Positions 52,500 to 63,568 of a stretch of DNA of 64,000 nucleotides are shown piece after piece; the stretch's first letter is position 1; the number at the start of each line of letters is the position of its first letter. The position numbers and the translations under genes are program-made. The stretch lies in NCBI GenBank assembly GCA_022606425.2, contig JAHDVF020001324.1:186001-250000 (forward strand), in the 5' to 3' direction. Source of the DNA: Lepidostoma basale. Lineage: Eukaryota > Arthropoda > Insecta > Trichoptera > Lepidostomatidae. The notes under the pieces are model-generated. The model saw nothing but the letters and a program-made list of their open reading frames with translations. It had not been told where the DNA came from and did not search any database.

Positions 52500-53215
52500 T
52501 AATATAGGTGCTAAAGTACTATAATAATGAGTTCATAGAAAATTTGCTAGAGAATAATTCTATATCGACATTTGATAGTTTTAACCTAATAATTGCATCA
52601 GAAAACATTCTAAATGGTGTAATATCGTATTCGTGCACATGTTTACTTTAATAATATCATTTGAAATATGTATAACAGATTACTAAACACAATAACATTC
52701 CTTTACACGAAATCACAGAACGGAAACCCGAATGACAAAATTCGAAACAGATGCTTTCTATTTTTGTTGGACAAAAACGAATTCACTGAGAGGCCAAAAA
52801 ACGTGAAAAATGCACTGAAAACGCGTGAAATGTTAATCTCCGCAGATATGGATGCATCACGTGCCGTGATCGGGCGCAGCATCTGTCAATGGGGCGAGAT
52901 TCGTGATGGCGGCAAAGGCGAAATCTTTTTGTCATTTCGCGCGGAACTCGCCAACAATGGCTGTATTGTATCCATAGAGATAATGCTGTTTGATTCACTA
53001 TGAAATGTCAATAATATGGTATTGTAGCAAGTATTGTATCTAGATACAAATGCATTGTAATAATGTTTAAATGTAAGGTGACTAAAAACATTTTTTTAAT
53101 TATTTTCTATTACAATATTTGAACCTTGCCAATCTTGAGGATATTATTACTTTTTATTTAAAAAAACACTGTATTTCTATATAATGTACGTATATACTGT
53201 ATAAAGCTTACTCAG
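52500..53215. other. unique stretch with a 111-codon frame
   Basis: The frame 52668-53003 crosses a GC-richer patch (52790-52960). No domain, repeat or splice context supports it as a gene. Confidence 0.35.
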
Positions 53216-53216
53216 T

Positions 53217-53532
53217 TAAGCTCTGGGGTCCATGGGCTATCTATACATGTTCCACATTTGCCTTACAGCTAAGGAAACCATGGAAAACCTCAATAGAAAC
53301 ATTTAGGGTAAGGTAGTTGATCACTGAAGCGAAATCATCTTTGTTCTGCGCTTCTTGGAATAGATTCTCAACTCTGCTAATTTCTGTCCACTCTCGCGAC
53401 ACACTTATATTTCGCGACCAGGACAATTGTCTTCTGCCAACTCCCCGACGACCCTCTGTTTTGCCAATGATTGTCAGCCAAAGGAGGTGGTATCTTTCTC
53501 CCCTTAGCACATGACAAACATTCCAGATCGCT
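53217..53532 (-). mobile_element. LINE-G C-terminal fragment
   Basis: Minus strand: LRGERYHLLWLTIIGKTEGR, RGVGRRQLSWSRNI, REWTEISRVENLFQEAQNKD. This is the GKxEGRRGVGRR C-terminal pattern of RTE-like elements. The 3' flank shares a segment with the insert at 47.4 kb. Confidence 0.7.
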
Positions 53533-53765
53533 TGCAATTATACAATAAAAATTTATTAGATAATCATTAAAAAGAGAACATAATGTTATAATCAGAGCAG
53601 AAATATATTTAAAAAAAATAGTGCAAGTAATAAGTAGATTGAATTGAAATTGCATCCCTGAGGTAACTTTCCCTATCACGAAATATATTGACCTCCGAAG
53701 CGTTCCGATTAAGCTAAGAGATTGCTCTACCCACAGGCATGACGAAGAAAGATAAATATAATACA

Positions 53766-53920
53766 GGTATATTAACGATGTGAATAAAACAAGTGGACTA
53801 GCGAAAGCCCGAGGGAAACGTGACACGATCAATCAAATAATATTCTAAAGTCGGCCAAGTGAGGAGTTGGAGAAATCTATGTACGTGCATGACACGATAT
53901 ATGAATGATGAGGAATCGGA
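53766..53920 (+). mobile_element. LINE-W fragment
   Basis: Decayed VYINDVNKTSG to ACMTRYMNDEES segment without the 3' end. Confidence 0.65.
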
Positions 53921-54475
53921 TATTCGAGGAATATATAGTATTCCATGTTTCATTAATTTTTGATCAGTTTATAACATTTATTATAGTAATGAAGAAAAAA
54001 TAACTCTCTTTGATAACATATTTAACACGTTAAAATGTAAAGTAACCGTATTCAAGTCAAAAGGAGCTTTTTCTAAATGATAATCACGGAGAATTCACTT
54101 ACCCCCAGCTCCTTGTTAATACGAAGCTTAAAGCCGGTTTTTAAGCAGCTTGAGGTCTGAAAGCTCCCGTTTAATCTGAGCACGATGCAATTATTGCCGA
54201 GTGCAAAGTATGCAGGTAAAATTGTGTGCAGTGACAAGTCTCAGAAAGTTTTTCAGGATCGTGACGTCATCGTCACTACAGCCTGAATTATAATTATGAT
54301 AATCAGTAGGACGGCGCGCTCAAAGGACTTGTGCAAACACTGTTGCACGCTTTTATTTAATTCCCCCGTAAGGATTGAAAGCTCGCCATGATGCAGAACT
54401 TTTACTAGTAATTTAATTATTTTTAATAATTATGAAGTGATTATGTTACATATGAATTATAATATAACAATAATA
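53921..54475. other. unique stretch
   Basis: 54090-54390 is GC-richer and unique. No gene recognised. Confidence 0.4.
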
Positions 54476-54476
54476 A

Positions 54477-54556
54477 ATATTTATCATTTATTGACCACCA
54501 TTTTTATGAATTAATCATCTCAAGGGCGCTGTAGCTCCATTTTATGAACTATTTGA
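54477..54556 (-). mobile_element. CR1-c 3' end
   Basis: Minus strand AGTTCATAAAATGGAGCTACAGCGCCC and ATTCATAAAAATGG match 26.70 kb. Heavily truncated. Confidence 0.65.
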
Positions 54557-54832
54557 AGATAAACATTTTTGTTAAAATTAACATTTTGGTTGAGAATAAA
54601 CTTTTTGTTAAAAATATAAAAATTGTTTAAAATGAACATTTTATTCAAAATAAACATTTTTGTAAAAATAAACATTCAGTTGAAAATAAATATTTTTGCT
54701 AAAAATAAACATTTTGTCAAAATAAACATTTACTTTACATAAACGTTTAGTTAAAATAAACATTTTGTTAAAAACAAACATTTCATTCTAGATAAACATT
54801 TTTGTTAAAAATAAATCATTTTATAATAGTTA
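54556..54832 (+). repeat. AAATAAACATTTTGTT minisatellite
   Basis: About a dozen imperfect units of roughly 18-22 bp around AAAATAAACATTTTTGTTA. Spacing and sequence drift suggest an old array. Confidence 0.8.
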
Positions 54833-55110
54833 TTATTAAAATAAAACATTCTTGTATTTATATTACAAGACCAATATTTTTAGATTTCTCATACAAATTT
54901 TAAGTGAATGACAAAATGATTTAACCCCTATAGTGCGGTTAGCTACAATTGCAGTATAAAAAAATGGTTAATATAATGGCTCGTTTAATTTAGTTTCTTA
55001 TAACTCAATTGTATGTCATATTATGATGAACTAGGAATTACTGTCTGAGCTGTGAATGTAACCAGTCGCAGTTCTAAACATATAATTTTACTGCAAATGA
55101 AGCCAGCCGC
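54833..55110. other. AT-rich stretch
   Basis: Nothing recognisable; 55070-55120 has AACATATAATTTTACTGCAAATGAAGCCAG, echoed at 58.69 kb (GACTGCAAATGCAGTCAG). Confidence 0.4.
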
Positions 55111-55114
55111 ACAA

Positions 55115-55465
55115 AAGGGGTTGATTCTCTCCTGATGATGAAGGTACAATACCTTATAATGCCTTCGAAACATATCGAAAACAATGTTCTCAAAAGTGGA
55201 AAAAAACTGTGTTTAATTGATATTACTTTCTGGGGCTTTCATACTGTTTACATACAAATTAAAACACTGTTTTTTTACACTTTTGAGTTTATTTATTGTA
55301 TCTTGACGTGTTTCGAATGTTTTGTACATATCATATTGTATAAATATCTATATAGTTTATATGGTTGGCTCGATGACAAAAGTATTATATAAATTCTTCC
55401 AAAATAGTGGAGTAAAATAAACTCAAAAGTGAAAAAACAGCGTTTTAATTCATAAATAATTCGCG
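55115..55465. mobile_element. FB-C pair
   Basis: 55126-55215 is an arm with the full CTGATGATGAAGG box and GAAAC, ending AAAAGTGGAAAAAAACTG. 55262-55450 adds AACACTGTTTTTTTACACTTTTGAGTTTATT and its inverse AATAAACTCAAAAGTGAAAAAACAGCG. It looks like two partial FB-C units. Confidence 0.7.
55128..55180 (+). ncRNA. hammerhead-like motif with intact box (FB-C)
   Basis: TCTC, CTGATGA (55132-55138), GAAGG...CCTTC with an extended loop, GAAAC (55167-55171), AT, ATC and GAAA. Helix I has one mismatch to TCTC. It shows the ancestral FB-C box was CTGATGA. Confidence 0.5.
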
Positions 55466-55985
55466 TATACAATTGACTTATCTATCAGGGTTTCGGGCTA
55501 AATTTACAAGTTTCCATATTTTTTATTTTTTTAACGAACCTTTATTTTGTTCAGAGGCCGCGGAGTTTGCATTTTAGGCTTTGCATTAATTCTTGACACG
55601 TCTCATCTTGCCTTTCCGTTAATTACTATCCAACTTCAACGTAATGCGAGCTTTTAATTATTCAAAATAGATCATTATGTCGTTCATGAAAATAGCACCT
55701 AAATGCCACCTTTGGCCTTTCACAAAATGTCCGCCGACAAAGGGGAAAATCTTTGCAATTAGTGCAATGTTCGCTAACGAAGTTTCTGCAGACTTTCATA
55801 CTTGGCGCTATGTTCTTTCGCCTCTCTGCTCTCTACTGGGTCCCCTTCTATCTAATCCTAAATATTCTCATTATGAAATGTTTTCACGTTCGTTTTTGTA
55901 AAACTTTCATTCATATAGGCAGGCAACTACTCACGCAGCTCAAATAATAATAAAATAAGAACTATTTCCACTTAAAGAACTACTT
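55466..55985. other. unique stretch
   Basis: 55550-55860 is moderately GC-rich with a 74-codon frame of no known motif. Confidence 0.4.
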
Positions 55986-55999
55986 CATAAAAGAAAAAA

Positions 56000-56420
56000 C
56001 ATCTTCTTCTTCTTCCTCCTCAGCCTATTCCCGTCCACTCCTGGACAAAGGCCTCCTCCATTCGCTTCCATGTCACTCTGTCCTGTGCAGTCTGCATCCA
56101 GGTTATTCCGACGTGTCTGTTCATATCATCCTCCCACCGTAGTTGTGGTCGCCCTGCACTTCTCTTTGCCGTCCACGGTCTCCAAGTTAGCAATCTTCTT
56201 GTCCATTTTTCATCTGAGCTTCTGGCTACGTGACCTGCCCATTGCCATTTTGGAATCGCCACCCGGTGGATGATGTCATTGACCTTTGTTTTTTCTCTCA
56301 CCGTGTCGTTTCTGACACTGTCTCTTATTGCCAGAGCCATGTTAGGCTTATTCCTAACATGGCTCTTTCCATGGCTCTTTGGTTCACTCGTAGTTTCTCG
56401 GCACTTGGCAGAAAAAACAT
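56000..56420 (-). mobile_element. RTE-B C-terminal fragment
   Basis: Frame 56499-56020 (minus; the RTE part starts near NMALAIRDSVRNDTV) encodes KWQWAGHVARSSDEKW, RRLLTWRPWTAKRSAGRP, LRWEDDMNRHVGITWMQTAQ and WKRMEEAFVQEWTGIG, then an AAG tail. A small duplication of AACATGGCTC occurs near 56340-56370. Confidence 0.85.
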
Positions 56421-56520
56421 GGTTTATGTTCTCTTCAGGTGTAAAAATATAATTTGATTTTATTTTTACACCTGAATATGGAGGTACCCTCCGAAACATG
56501 TCGTGTTTTTTTTAAATATT
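56420..56520. mobile_element. FB-G foldback
   Basis: TTCAGGTGTAAAAATA at 56434 is mirrored by TATTTTTACACCTGAA at 56461. The right arm continues into a hammerhead-like block. Confidence 0.65.
56468..56506 (+). ncRNA. hammerhead-like motif (FB-G)
   Basis: ACAC (56468-56471) pairs with GTGT (56503-56506). CTGAATA (56472-56478) is two changes from CTGATGA. Hairpin GGAGG-TAC-CCTCC (56480-56492) is perfect, then GAAAC (56493-56497), AT and GTC (56500-56502). Probably inactive because of the box. Confidence 0.45.
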
Positions 56521-56614
56521 TTTAATAATTAGTGGATTGAACAAAGTTAATTTTAATTTTCTAAGTATATTTTTATGGAATTCCACAGTGTTAATGCCTT
56601 AGCGTTCAAAACAG

Positions 56615-56672
56615 AGACTAGTGGAGAAGAATTGAAATAGGCCTATATCCACCAGTGGAGGAAAAAAGAAGG
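56615..56672 (+). mobile_element. RTE-A 3' end
   Basis: GAATTGAAATAGGCCTATAT and CCAGTGGAGGAAAAAAGAAGG resemble the terminal bases of RTE-A on the plus strand. Confidence 0.5.
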
Positions 56673-57695
56673 TTTTTCTAATAACAAAATGTTAACTGGA
56701 AAATCACCACATATTTAAACTGTAAAAACAAAATATATTTTTAATAATTACAAATGCAAAAAGAAAAGAAAAAATTATATAGAAGAACAAGTAATACAAA
56801 AGTCTCACACCCCTCACTGAACGCAATAAAGATATCGTTATGAATTTAACTGTATAAATAGTCATAAATACACGTATCTGCAAATTTACATAATTTCCGT
56901 CTCTAATAATAAATAATTATTTAAAATATTTCTCTTAGTACTTACTCAATCAACCCCTCAAATCGAGCCATTAAAATAACAATAACTAACCCGCAACGCG
57001 ACTTCAGCTCGCGGCAAAGCGTAATAAAGGCGGATAACGAATTGCGCCGGATAATTTATGCGGACTCCTTGCCTTAATCCTTTTGATGTCTGCGAGGAAT
57101 TTAATAGCATTGTTTGAGCGGTCCGTATCGGACAGAAGTACAATAACAGCCATAAAGATGTCTTCTTGGTCCGTCGCTTGGGATTATTTTTGTTTCGGCG
57201 GCGTCTGTATATTCCCCGGCTAATCCCCGCGTCGAAATGTATTATGCATTGTATATAAATCGACGGCAGAATTAAATGGATGCGCAACACTTTTTTATTA
57301 CGTTTCATCTTCATTGTCATAAAGAGGACTCACTCGCTATTTGCCTCAAGTTTAATTCTTCATTCTCTTTTCAAAAATTTCTCTGACGCAGAACAATTAC
57401 ATGCAGTCGAGTGGATATCGAAAATAAAGCCACAGTCACAAGGATAATTTATTTTGTGAATAATTTTCTATTAGTATATATGATATGTTAAATGTAATTA
57501 GAATCGGGGTATAGAATTTACCTAAAATGACGTGAAATTATCACCCTTCTTCTTATACTTTCTATAATAGATCTTGCAATCTATTCAGACAGGACATATA
57601 TTTGATCCTCTGATGAAGACGTCCAACTTTATCGCTGTTTTTATGGTCTCCCTGGTTGTCGAAATCATTATAAAATCATTCCCAACTTAGAAAAA
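56673..57695. other. unique DNA with a CpG-rich patch
   Basis: 56985-57250 is CpG-richer (CGCAACGCGACTTCAGCTCG, GGCGGCGTC). It encodes no recognised domain. Candidate conserved non-coding element. Confidence 0.45.
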
Positions 57696-57699
57696 AAAT

Positions 57700-57850
57700 G
57701 TTAAATCAAATCAGTATATTTCATCAATAGACATTAAAAAATTATTATATAAGGCTAATATATTGAGAATAGGTAAAATAATATATTGTGTATTAATACT
57801 ACCAGAATATTCTCCAGAATTAAGAGTATTTGCCTTCTGAACGTACTTTC
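57700..57850 (-). mobile_element. LINE 3' end (as at 45.5 kb)
   Basis: Minus-strand CAGAAGGCAAATACTC, then TGTCTATTGATGAAATATAC and TGATTTGATTTAAC. Confidence 0.7.
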
Positions 57851-58370
57851 ACTAGTATGAAAGACGTCGATCTCCGAGGAGACCGCGTTCAGCAGATTAA
57901 TTGCTTTTTGTCACCGGAGGCAGGTTGGTTCTGGCGGCCAATATGAAAACGATCTATTCTGGAGATACATATCAGGCACAAATGGACAGAATTATCAGTA
58001 TTTTTATTGTGATAATTTGAATTTTATTATTTTGGTGTCATGGTTGGAATGATTGAATGCTGTCACAAAGATACACGGAATATGAGTAAGCTGTATTCTA
58101 TATTCAGTTTACGCTGTTTTACTTACAAAGCAAGACCTGAATGTTTTGGTATCTGAAATGCATATTGTGTGTATGCGAAATAACCCGATGATGAATGTTA
58201 GTGATTCCAAGGTGACGTTTACAAAATAATAGCATGTAAGTGAACCAGCACAGCGAATGATGCGCCTATAGTTGTCATCGTATATAAAATCCCATAAAAC
58301 ACGCTTTATGAATTTTAAGCTAAGTGTACACCATTGACTCTATTTCAAAATAGTAAGTTAATTAACCCTC
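57851..58370. other. unique stretch
   Basis: No gene or repeat supported. Confidence 0.4.
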
Positions 58371-58373
58371 GAC

Positions 58374-58620
58374 ATCATCCACTGGGTGGCGGCGTTAAAG
58401 TTCAGCCGAAAAATCCACAAGAAGACTGCTGACTTGGACACCGTGGAAGGCAAAGAGAAGTGCAAGGTGACTGCAACTACGGTGGAAGGATGATCTGAAC
58501 ATACATGTCAGAATAACCTGAATTCAGTCTGCACAAGACAGAGTGACATGGAATCGAATGGAGGAAGGCTTTGTCCAGGAGTTCACGGGAATAGGCTGAG
58601 GAAGATAAAGAAGAATAAGA
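58374..58620 (+). mobile_element. RTE-B C-terminal fragment
   Basis: DNA matches RTE-B in order: CACTGGGTGGCG, CCGTGGAAGGCAAAGAGAAG, CTACGGTGGAAGGATGAT, TCTGCACAAGACAGAGTGAC and GAGGAAGGCTTTGTCCAGGA, ending in AAG-rich sequence. Frame is broken. Confidence 0.75.
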
Positions 58621-58734
58621 ATATAATGAAGAGGAAAACTCTGTCTAATCGGCAAATGTAGCCAGCCACAGTTCAATACCATTTCTTTTGGACTGCAAAT
58701 GCAGTCAGACGCATAATAGTAGTTCATTTTATCA

Positions 58735-58855
58735 TTCATTCATTCATTTCTCGGCGCTACATCCCGGTGTGGGACTTGGCCTCCTCCACAACGGTCCTCC
58801 ACTGACTTCTATCCCTGGCCATCTCTCTCCATTCCCTAGCTCCTTCCATTTTGGT
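58735..58855 (-). mobile_element. dispersed repeat 3' end with ATTC tail
   Basis: ATTC units at 58733-58750, then TCGGCGCTACATCCCGGTGTG and CTTGGCCTCCTCCACAACGG. Similar phrases recur in insect genomes beside LINE ends. Family uncertain. Confidence 0.45.
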
Positions 58856-59375
58856 AGTTAATTTTATTGTTAACTAATTATATTTATTATTATATTTAGT
58901 AGTTAATTAATTAGTTAACTAAAATTTGTACAAAGCAATGATAATGACTTATTTTAATACAAGTTGCTTGTAGTAGTTCATGTATATCTCATAAGCATTG
59001 AATCACAATAAAGTGAGGTTTTTATATATCTCATCTGACGTGTGATTTGTGAATATTTATAGTGACTAATTTGTTTCCCTATAAATCTGTCAGAGGGGGA
59101 CAGATGTCCCGAATCCTAAATTAAGAAGAACCGCACTCCTGAATCAATGCGAGATGACGAATGAAATAAAACACGCAAGTTGACACACGTAGCAAATAAT
59201 AAAATTTTAAATTAAGAATTTTTTATAGTGGTATCAACCTAGATACAAATACGTGCCTACCTACTTTAAATTGAATAATAAATTAATATCAAAAAAATTT
59301 AAAAAAACGAATCATTCTTCTTCATTAACGGACTTCCATTCTTGGTCTTAGATATTCTGGCAAACAGAGTAGCTA
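58856..59375. other. AT-rich stretch
   Basis: Nothing recognisable; TTAGTTAACTAA-type words at 58860-58930. Confidence 0.4.
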
Positions 59376-59379
59376 TCTC

Positions 59380-60085
59380 TTATGTACATCTATTAGAAAC
59401 AATTATTGATGTGTGATTTGGTAGTTGTTTTATGCGGGGACTAGATATTTGACCCAAAGTGCTCTTCTGAAAGTGACGAAGGAGCATTTTGGCTAATGCA
59501 CGTTGGCCTCTCTTAAAGCATGCCACTGCCCCCTTTCCATTGCCACTCTCATTCATCCACGTCCAGCAATCCTTACAATATCGTCGGTCCACGAGGACGA
59601 GTCCCATGAGGTTGATTATGCAATGCAATATAGGGGAGTCTGGTGGTGTCCATTCTTTGAACATGACCGTAACAGTTCCTTTTTCGCTGTCTGCTCCATC
59701 TTATAATATCCTCAACCTCACATATCTCTCTTACTCTGGTGTTCCTCAAGCGATCTCTCAGTGTCTTGTCTGCTATCATCCTCAGTGTCTTCATTTCGGA
59801 AATCCTCAAAACTTGTTTGGTTCTTAATGTGTCTGCCCTTGGTTCGACGCCATATGTTATTATTGGTCTTACGCATGCTTTACAGATTCTTATCTTACTC
59901 TTAATGGCCAAGTATTTGTTTTTCCATTTTGTGGATTTTAGAGCCCCAGAGATTGTAGCTGCCTTGTTTACTTGGGTTTGTATTTCTTCCCGCAGATCAG
60001 CTCCCCCTACCAGGTCTATGCCTAGATACTTGAAGGTCCTGATCTGTTCTATGGGTCCATTATGCGTTTTACCTTATTGAGTGAT
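59380..60085 (-). mobile_element. LINE-T C-terminal fragment, longest copy
   Basis: Minus strand: RTFKYLGIDLVGGADLREE, IQTQVNKAATISGALKSTKW, then the open frame 59911-59573 with MAIKSKIRICKACVRPIITY, EVEDIIRWSRQRKRNCYGHV, QRMDTTRLP. A frameshift follows near PRGPTIL. It is the post-RT region of a LINE. Confidence 0.8.
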
Positions 60086-60540
60086 GGTATTCTTTTTCAA
60101 AAATATTTCAAATCTAAATCGCATTCTATTAACTCGCTTAGGCAGATTTTCATTTCAAATATCGAACACTAGAAAACGTCTTCAGATATCAAGGGGTCAA
60201 TTTATTAGTCGCGGGTCCGAGGTGTAATAAAAATAATTGTATTATAAAGCTGGCGAACATAGGCCCAACACGATGCCGACGACAGCGTTACATTCTCAGC
60301 TGAGGAGTGGTGAAAGTAATTACATCCAGGAGACACATACACGAGTAGACCACTCAGGCCACATAAATCAGAAAGTCCACTCCGCAAAGTGTAATTTCGA
60401 CTATGAAAATGAAAACGTGGCCAACCCCCAAAAATAAAAAATTTCAATTGACATTGAGTTGAAAACAGTAGGTACCACCTACTTATATTAGCAAGTATGC
60501 ACTCAAACTTGTTTTAATACAATCAAATGCCTTAGTTAAA
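60086..60540. other. unique stretch
   Basis: 60215-60430 is GC-richer. No gene supported. Confidence 0.4.
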
Positions 60541-60547
60541 TAGACAT

Positions 60548-60650
60548 CTTTTTTTGATAAAACGAATGAAAACGACTGTATTTTAAAATACTATTTTATG
60601 ACACTGAAAATTTTCGCCTTGCTAAGGCATTATTATGATAATGATTTATA
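60548..60650 (+). mobile_element. FB-D half element
   Basis: ACGAATGAAAACGACTGTAT, TTTTCGCCTTGCTAAGGCATT. 60640-60675 (TTATATAGCGCCATTTTGTATGGG) resembles a CR1 3' end. Confidence 0.55.
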
Positions 60651-60904
60651 TAGCGCCATTTTGTATGGGATTACACTTCAAGGGATTATATTCCCAATAT
60701 CCCAAAAACATATCTCTACGAACCTTGAAAATCTAAACAAATATTATTTAATTAATTTATGGTCAAATCTTACGGTATTTTATATTAAAATTGTTAATCT
60801 TAGTTGATAATACAATTTGAACTTTTTTAAAAAATATTTTCTATGAAGCATTTAATTTGTGGTGTGACATTATAAAATATAATAGGTAATAATAAACTTA
60901 TTTA

Positions 60905-61155
60905 TTGTTTATTGAACAATGATGTTAAACTCCATATTAAATAATTAATAAGATTGAAAACGTCAGTTTTCTAGAAGTTTTATTATATTTTATGGGAATG
61001 ACACGTTTCAACCTTCTAAGGCATTATCAAATATTTTTTCATTTTATATCAAATCAAATGACATTTGATAATGCCTTAGAAGGGCGAAACATGTCATTCC
61101 CATAAAATATAATAAAACTTCTAGAAAACTGACGTTTTCATTCGTATTAATCAAA
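60905..61155. mobile_element. FB-D foldback, best copy
   Basis: The left arm from 60956 (GAAAACGTCAGTTTTCTAGAAG, TTTTATTATATTTTATGGGAATGACACG) is an almost perfect inverse of the right arm to 61141. The right arm has GATAATGCC, hairpin GCCT-TAGA-AGGG and GCGAAACATGTCATTCC. The outer TATTGTTTATTGAACAATGA is also the family end. Confidence 0.85.
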
Positions 61156-61189
61156 TAATAAACTTAACAGAATATACTGTGTATATTTT

Positions 61190-61270
61190 GTTACCCTGAC
61201 GAAGCTCCGGCGGGAGTGAAACCGGTTGGTGTTTACAATAAAGTGGTTTATATATATTTTTTAAAGTGTA
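61190..61270 (+). mobile_element. FB-J repeat with hammerhead-like core
   Basis: ACC (61193-61195), CTGACGA (61196-61202, one change), hairpin CTCC-GGCG-GGAG, GAAAC (61218-61222), CG, GTT and GGT, which pairs with ACC. Single arm only. Confidence 0.5.
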
Positions 61271-61311
61271 TATATTATATTTAATACGAGCTTTATAAAA
61301 TAAAAAAACCT

Positions 61312-61842
61312 ATCCAAAAAAGCTAGAATGGCAGTGCACAATGGTGTTCTTCTACCGACCCTTATGTATGGAAGCGAAGCATGGAACTGGCAAAAGAAGG
61401 ATGAAAGTAGAATAAATGCAGTAGAAATGAGATTCTTAGACGAATGCGTGGATACTCTGTGTATGATAGAGTGTCGAATGAAAATATAAGAAGTGAATGC
61501 GGTGCGAATGATTGTGTCATGAACAAAATAATGAAAGGATCATTAAGATGGTTTGGACATATAGAAAGAATGAATGAAGAAAGAATGGAAAAAATTATAT
61601 GTTAATGATGTAAATGGAACCAGAAACAGAGGAAGACCGAGGAAAACGAGGCACGATCAAATAAACCAAATATTGAATGTCGGCCATGTGAGGAGCCAGA
61701 GAAATCGACGCGCGTGCATGAAACGATGTATGAATGTTGAGGAAGCGAGAGAAATATGTCAGGAAAGAAAGGTGTGCCAGTCCATTCTTTCTGCCAACCC
61801 CTTCGGGGAGACGGCGTGATGGTTAGTTAGTTAGTTAGATAG
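61312..61842 (+). mobile_element. LINE-W C-terminal copy
   Basis: MAVHNGVLLPTLMYGSEAWN onward, with one-base deletions near MRFLDECVD and MEKIIC. The last part 61574-61819 is open through NPFGETA. CCCCTTCGGGG hairpin and GTTA tail intact. Close to 35.7 kb. Confidence 0.9.
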
Positions 61843-61849
61843 TTAGTCA

Positions 61850-62400
61850 AAATAACATGGTAATAAGATATATTTTTAATATACAATAATATATTTTCAT
61901 CTTACTAGATTTATGTTATTGTTTTTTTTTTTTATAATCCAAAGTCTTCTGTGACCATCGCATATTTATTTTAAAACTTCTAGGCTTTTTGTAAATAGTT
62001 ATTAAGAGTATAAGACCCCTTTTTTCCTACACATCTGCGATATGTAGTCCGAAATTAATAGACTTTCCTTTGACGTCAATGCTACCATTATAATAATACA
62101 TTTATTGAATTAAAAATACCCGTTTGTGAACGGTTTTAATATACTAGAAATAAAAATCTTCTTAGCGCGCGTTGTGGACATTTGTGAGTGCTTGCTTTTT
62201 AATCATCTTTAATGTGAAAGGTTGTGTTTTAATTTTAAATAATATTCCTCTTATAGATAAACTTTGTTTTTACTATACTAATCTCATCTGCGCTCTTTTA
62301 TTTCTTCGTTTTTATCAACACTTTTGAAACATATGTTTTGATTGGCAACGCGTTTAAAAGAAAATGTTTTCAGAGTGTATTCATAATCCAGGAATACGGA
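61850..62400. other. AT-rich stretch
   Basis: No gene or repeat recognised. Confidence 0.4.
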
Positions 62401-62407
62401 GAGAACT

Positions 62408-62660
62408 GAACTAATTATTATTATTATTATTATTTTGTTAAATCGCTCTTTACATAATGACAGCATGAGCCAATTCGATGTAAAGAGTATTATACCTATC
62501 ATAATGATTCTCGTGACATGTGATAGGTAGCTAATCAATCGCCATTTTATTGTCACGTGAATTCTACACCAGACCAAAGACAGTGTGACAATCACACTGC
62601 CCTCGCCGGGAATCGAACCCTGAACCTACGGGGTGGCAGTCAATGCATTTACCACTAGCA
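62408..62660 (-). mobile_element. tRNA-derived SINE with ATT-rich tail
   Basis: Box B GGTTCGATTCC at 62609-62619 (minus), the SINE body (GTGTGATTGTCACACTGTC) and an ATT run at 62414-62435. The box A end is decayed. Confidence 0.8.
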
Positions 62661-62784
62661 TGCATTTCCTATTAATTGATATTGAATAATAAAGATTGAA
62701 AAAATAAGATTCGTTGGATTTTAAGGTTATTATAATTTATGGGTTAATATTGCTCAAGTAAAGTAAAATATTATATGTCACTGA

Positions 62785-62925
62785 TACGAATGAAGTCGTT
62801 AGTTTTCTATAGGTTTTTTTTACGTGAATGACATGTTTTGTCTTGCTGAGACATTATCATCATCATACGATAATTTCTAAAATAAATCTTCTTGAAAACA
62901 CACGTTTTTTCTCTCTCCAGCTCCA
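62785..62925 (+). mobile_element. FB-D diverged element
   Basis: ACGAATGAAGTCGTTAGTTTTC, GAATGACATGTTTTGTCTTGCTGAGACATTATC; a weak mirror at CTTCTTGAAAACACACG. Confidence 0.6.
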
Positions 62926-63034
62926 TTGCCTGAAATATCCAGAAAGGATATAATTCAAGCGCTATTGGGCGATACAAATCATAGTAACTATAACTCATAG
63001 TAAAGATTGTAAAATAAATTCTAATATCAGTGAT

Positions 63035-63568
63035 TATCAATGAAAGCGAAAACGGCCGTTCACAATGGAGTTCTGGTCCCAACCCTAATGTATGGAAGCG
63101 AGGCATGGAACTGGCAGAAGAAGGATGAGAGTAGAATAAATGCGGTAGAGATGAGGTCCCTAAGACGTATGTGTGGTAGAACGATATACGACAGAATCTC
63201 AAATGCTGATATAAGAAAGGAATGTAGAGCGGAAGAAGGTATATGAACAAAATTATGAAAGGATCGCTGCGTTGGTTCGGACATATGGAACGCATGGATG
63301 GAGAAAGAATGGTTAAGAAAGTATACGTTAATGATGTAAATGGGGTACGAAGTCGAGGCAGACCGAGGAAAACATGGCATGACCAAATTAATCAAATTTT
63401 AAAGGTTGGTCATGTTAGAAGTCGGAGGAATCGACGTGCGTGTATGACTCGTTGTATGAATGTGGAGGAAGCTAGAGAGATGCCAGGATAGAGTAGTGTG
63501 GCGGTCCATTCTCACTGCCTACCCCTGCGGGGAAACGGCGTGATGGTTTGTTGTTGTTGTTGTTGTGA
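63035..63568 (+). mobile_element. LINE-W, GTT-tailed group, well preserved
   Basis: Frames 63040-63246 and 63243-63491 encode AVHNGVLVPTLMYGSEAWNW, MRSLRRMCGRTIYDRISNAD, SLRWFGHMERMDGERM, GRPRKTWHDQINQILKVGH and RRACMTRCMNVEEARE, split by one frameshift. The end is CCCCTGCGGGG, GTGATGG and four GTT units rather than GTTA. Confidence 0.9.

Noticed and set aside
52668..53003. 111-codon frame as a possible small gene
   Set aside because: No recognisable motif, strongly mixed composition and no promoter or poly(A) arrangement.
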